Shown here: piece by piece, positions 62,171 to 64,000 of the stretch
How the letters are laid out: the number at the start of each line of letters is the position of its first letter
How positions within the stretch are numbered: position 1 is the first letter of the stretch
Assembly (NCBI GenBank): GCA_003153295.1
Contig: PLXY01000008.1
Coordinates: forward strand, 187,714-251,713
Length of the DNA: 64,000 nucleotides
Direction of reading: 5' to 3'
Source: Parachlamydiales bacterium
Lineage (GTDB): Bacteria > Chlamydiota > Chlamydiia > Chlamydiales > Rhabdochlamydiaceae
The notes under the pieces: generated by a model
Database searches by the model: none
Seen by the model: only the letters and a program-made list of their open reading frames with translations
What the model was told of the DNA's origin: nothing
Translations under genes and position numbers: made by a program

Positions 62171-64000
62171 ATGACAAACCGCGTCACTCATGATTCCAGT
62201 TTTAACCCTCTTCAAATGTTATCTCAAAATCCTCTGCAACCGGCTGTGATTCTTGTCGGTCAGAGCAGAGTATCTCAACAGACACAACTAGGTTTACTTA
62301 ATCCAGGAAATGCCTCTACAGCTTCACAGCCATCTTCTATCACTAGCATCCCACCCACAAAAGAGAAAAGAACTTTGCCAGCAGACATCGATGAAAGGCA
62401 AGATGCAAAGAAACAAAAGACATCTGATCGTAAAAAAGATCCCTGGCATTATCATTTGTCCAAATATAAAAAAGATAAAAACCATGAAAAGAGTGAAGGA
62501 ATAAAACTATGGCATTTGGTTGGCAAACAATTTTGTTCTTCTTGGGGTGTTATTTCTATTCTTCGAGACCTTTTTCAGAATGCAATTGATGATATCTTAA
62601 GAGGTCATAGAAAAGAACCAAACCATGCGAAGTGCAGATGTTGGGTATCCGTAGAAGAACCTCCAAACATGTGGAAAGAGGAAAAAGAATTAACGATCGA
62701 ATTTTATGTATATTCTGAAAACAATAAAAAATATCAAAATAAGCCTTGCGGCTACATATGTTGGCAGAAAGACCATGAAAATAATCGTCCGGTACTTACC
62801 GTTATTAATAAAGGAGGTAGCTTTGGCCCTTCAGCTCTAACCGTAGGTTCCACCACAAAAGATAAAGATGATGCAGGGGGTCATGGAGAGGGCTTAAAGT
62901 CTATTGCAGCAGTAGCCTATAGATTGGGCCTTCAGTTTGAAATTTATCAATCAAAAAAAGCGTTATCATTTGTAGATAGTACTTCGGATGATACATCTAT
63001 TTTTTATATATGCAGAAGCTCCAATAGCCCAAGCCCAGATTTGCATTTTAGCCAACTAACAAAAAAATATAGCGACGATTTAAAGGTTTCTGCTGCAAAA
63101 GATATGATTATTCATATAGGAAAAGGCCGCGCTCTTAAATTTACCCATATACAACAAGCAGCAGAAAAATTTCTCTCTCTAACTCACCGTCGTGTTGCTT
63201 CACTTGATGAAAAAGAACAAGCAGGAAGCTTTAATCCTGTTGTTGCTACTTATACAGATAAGGGTCGCGCTATATTATTTGGCGAAACTCTGGCTAAGAA
63301 AGTATATGTAAAAGGAATTCTTTTTAACAATGATCCTAAAGACCAGGTTGAATGGGGGGTAGATTTAGCCAAAGAAGATGCAAGCAGTCGTGATCGCTCT
63401 TATGTTTTTACAGACGAGTATGCTAAGGGTGTGGCAAAAGCGGTTACAGCTGAGATTGATAAAGATCCTCCTTTTGCTAGAGGAATTTATAAAGTTTTAA
63501 AAAAAGCTACTGAAAAAAAACGTCTTGTTGAATGTTTAACAGAATTACCCAAATATGCAAGTCCAGAAACGAGGGATATTTTAAGAAGAATTTTTAAAGA
63601 AAAGAATAAAGATACCCGATATCTTATCCCAGCTAATTTTGAAACGGAATTACAAGGCAACGAACTAATACCACGTTGGTGTGATATTGAGGCCTGCACG
63701 ATCATCCATCCTACTCTACATCAATTGATTAGTGAAAAAGAATATCCTTCTGCCCAACAGGTTAAAGAAGAATGCAGCGCACGATTGATGAAGCTTGAAA
63801 TTTCTATAAGAAATAGTGAATTATTGAGAGGTTGGATTTCTTTAAATAAGAAATTTTTAAACATTGGTGATAAAAGAGAGCATTTATTAGAAAGTTATAT
63901 AAGCCAAATAACAGTGAGAGGAGATTCAAATGTTTTGGATGTCCCACTATTTATTTTGAAAAATGCCCGTCCACTACCTCACCTAATTTTCTCCCATAGG
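62171..64000 (+). CDS. GHKL-type (Hsp90/MORC-like) ATPase protein, 3' end cut
   Basis: The frame is open from the ATG at 62171 to the window edge, 610 residues, with no stop. Residues 1-60 are Gln/Ser/Pro-rich and disordered; residues about 64-90 are basic (KEKR and KKQK clusters), like a nuclear localisation signal. A GHKL ATP site follows: N-box LRDLFQNAIDDI (131-142, with N137 the Mg-binding Asn), G1-like LTVINKGG (209-216) and G2 GGHGEGLKSIAAVAYRLG (236-253). Later a KVYVKGILF segment and an SSRDRSYVF motif recall the middle domain of eukaryotic Hsp90-like ATPases. No histidine kinase, gyrase or MutL parts are seen. The function is unknown; a chaperone-like or nucleic-acid-remodelling effector is possible. 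Divergent from the F-box gene. Confidence 0.75.
   Translation, partial: MTNRVTHDSSFNPLQMLSQNPLQPAVILVGQSRVSQQTQLGLLNPGNASTASQPSSITSIPPTKEKRTLPADIDERQDAKKQKTSDRKKDPWHYHLSKYKKDKNHEKSEGIKLWHLVGKQFCSSWGVISILRDLFQNAIDDILRGHRKEPNHAKCRCWVSVEEPPNMWKEEKELTIEFYVYSENNKKYQNKPCGYICWQKDHENNRPVLTVINKGGSFGPSALTVGSTTKDKDDAGGHGEGLKSIAAVAYRLGLQFEIYQSKKALSFVDSTSDDTSIFYICRSSNSPSPDLHFSQLTKKYSDDLKVSAAKDMIIHIGKGRALKFTHIQQAAEKFLSLTHRRVASLDEKEQAGSFNPVVATYTDKGRAILFGETLAKKVYVKGILFNNDPKDQVEWGVDLAKEDASSRDRSYVFTDEYAKGVAKAVTAEIDKDPPFARGIYKVLKKATEKKRLVECLTELPKYASPETRDILRRIFKEKNKDTRYLIPANFETELQGNELIPRWCDIEACTIIHPTLHQLISEKEYPSAQQVKEECSARLMKLEISIRNSELLRGWISLNKKFLNIGDKREHLLESYISQITVRGDSNVLDVPLFILKNARPLPHLIFSHR

Overview
The window looks like chromosomal DNA of an amoeba-associated member of the phylum Chlamydiota (a Parachlamydia/Waddlia/Criblamydia-like organism). 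This rests on gene content and gene order read from the sequence, not on a database search. Supporting points are dnaN close to smpB, leuS overlapping a Kdo transferase gene (waaA), a cytochrome bd oxidase pair, two large autotransporters with phenylalanine-ending barrels, and many proteins with eukaryote-like or effector-like architecture scattered between housekeeping genes.

Layout. 1-1057: the 5' part of an F-box/TPR protein, cut by the window edge. 1433-3580: recF and dnaN on the minus strand. 3627-6761: a secreted alpha/beta hydrolase, then a membrane-anchored divergent kinase-like protein lying between two direct copies of the smpB 3' end, then smpB. 8302-12301: leuS, waaA and two tRNAs with CAT anticodons. 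12507-16093: two tandem Ser/Thr-kinase-like proteins and a four-helix membrane protein. 16143-20468: cydA, cydB and an S9 peptidase. 20532-27042: a TPR-like protein, a WaaE-like glycosyltransferase, a transporter distantly like ATP/ADP translocases, and a glycine-rich autotransporter. 27044-33712: a 2222-residue helical protein of unknown function. 33873-37674: malic enzyme, small membrane proteins, a HAD phosphatase and Tpx. 38299-40578: a three-gene overlapping cassette of type III polyketide synthase, histidine-rich membrane protein and UbiG-like methyltransferase. 40656-48639: a lipoprotein, a TnpB remnant, a second autotransporter, a FAD monooxygenase-like protein, RlmD and a surface beta-helix protein. 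48832-53922: a TauE/SafE permease, a tandem PemK/MazF-like protein, alpha/beta hydrolases and a D-threonine aldolase/D-serine dehydratase-like enzyme. 54235-57498: two tandem secreted repeat proteins. 57640-64000: a solenoid protein with a G-x-W-G-L-G motif, a complete F-box/TPR protein and a GHKL (Hsp90/MORC-like) ATPase that runs off the right edge.

How it fits together. The core genes (replication clamp, RecF, tmRNA partner, LeuRS, Kdo transferase, bd oxidase, malic enzyme, Tpx, RlmD) give a reduced but respiring Gram-negative cell. Autotransporters, beta-helix and propeller-like secreted proteins supply surface material. F-box, kinase, GHKL, solenoid and PemK-like proteins are candidate type III effectors or regulators, and several carry basic stretches resembling nuclear localisation signals. 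The most novel items are the GHKL protein at the right edge, the tandem PemK/MazF-like protein, the overlapping type III PKS cassette and the smpB-flanked micro-island.
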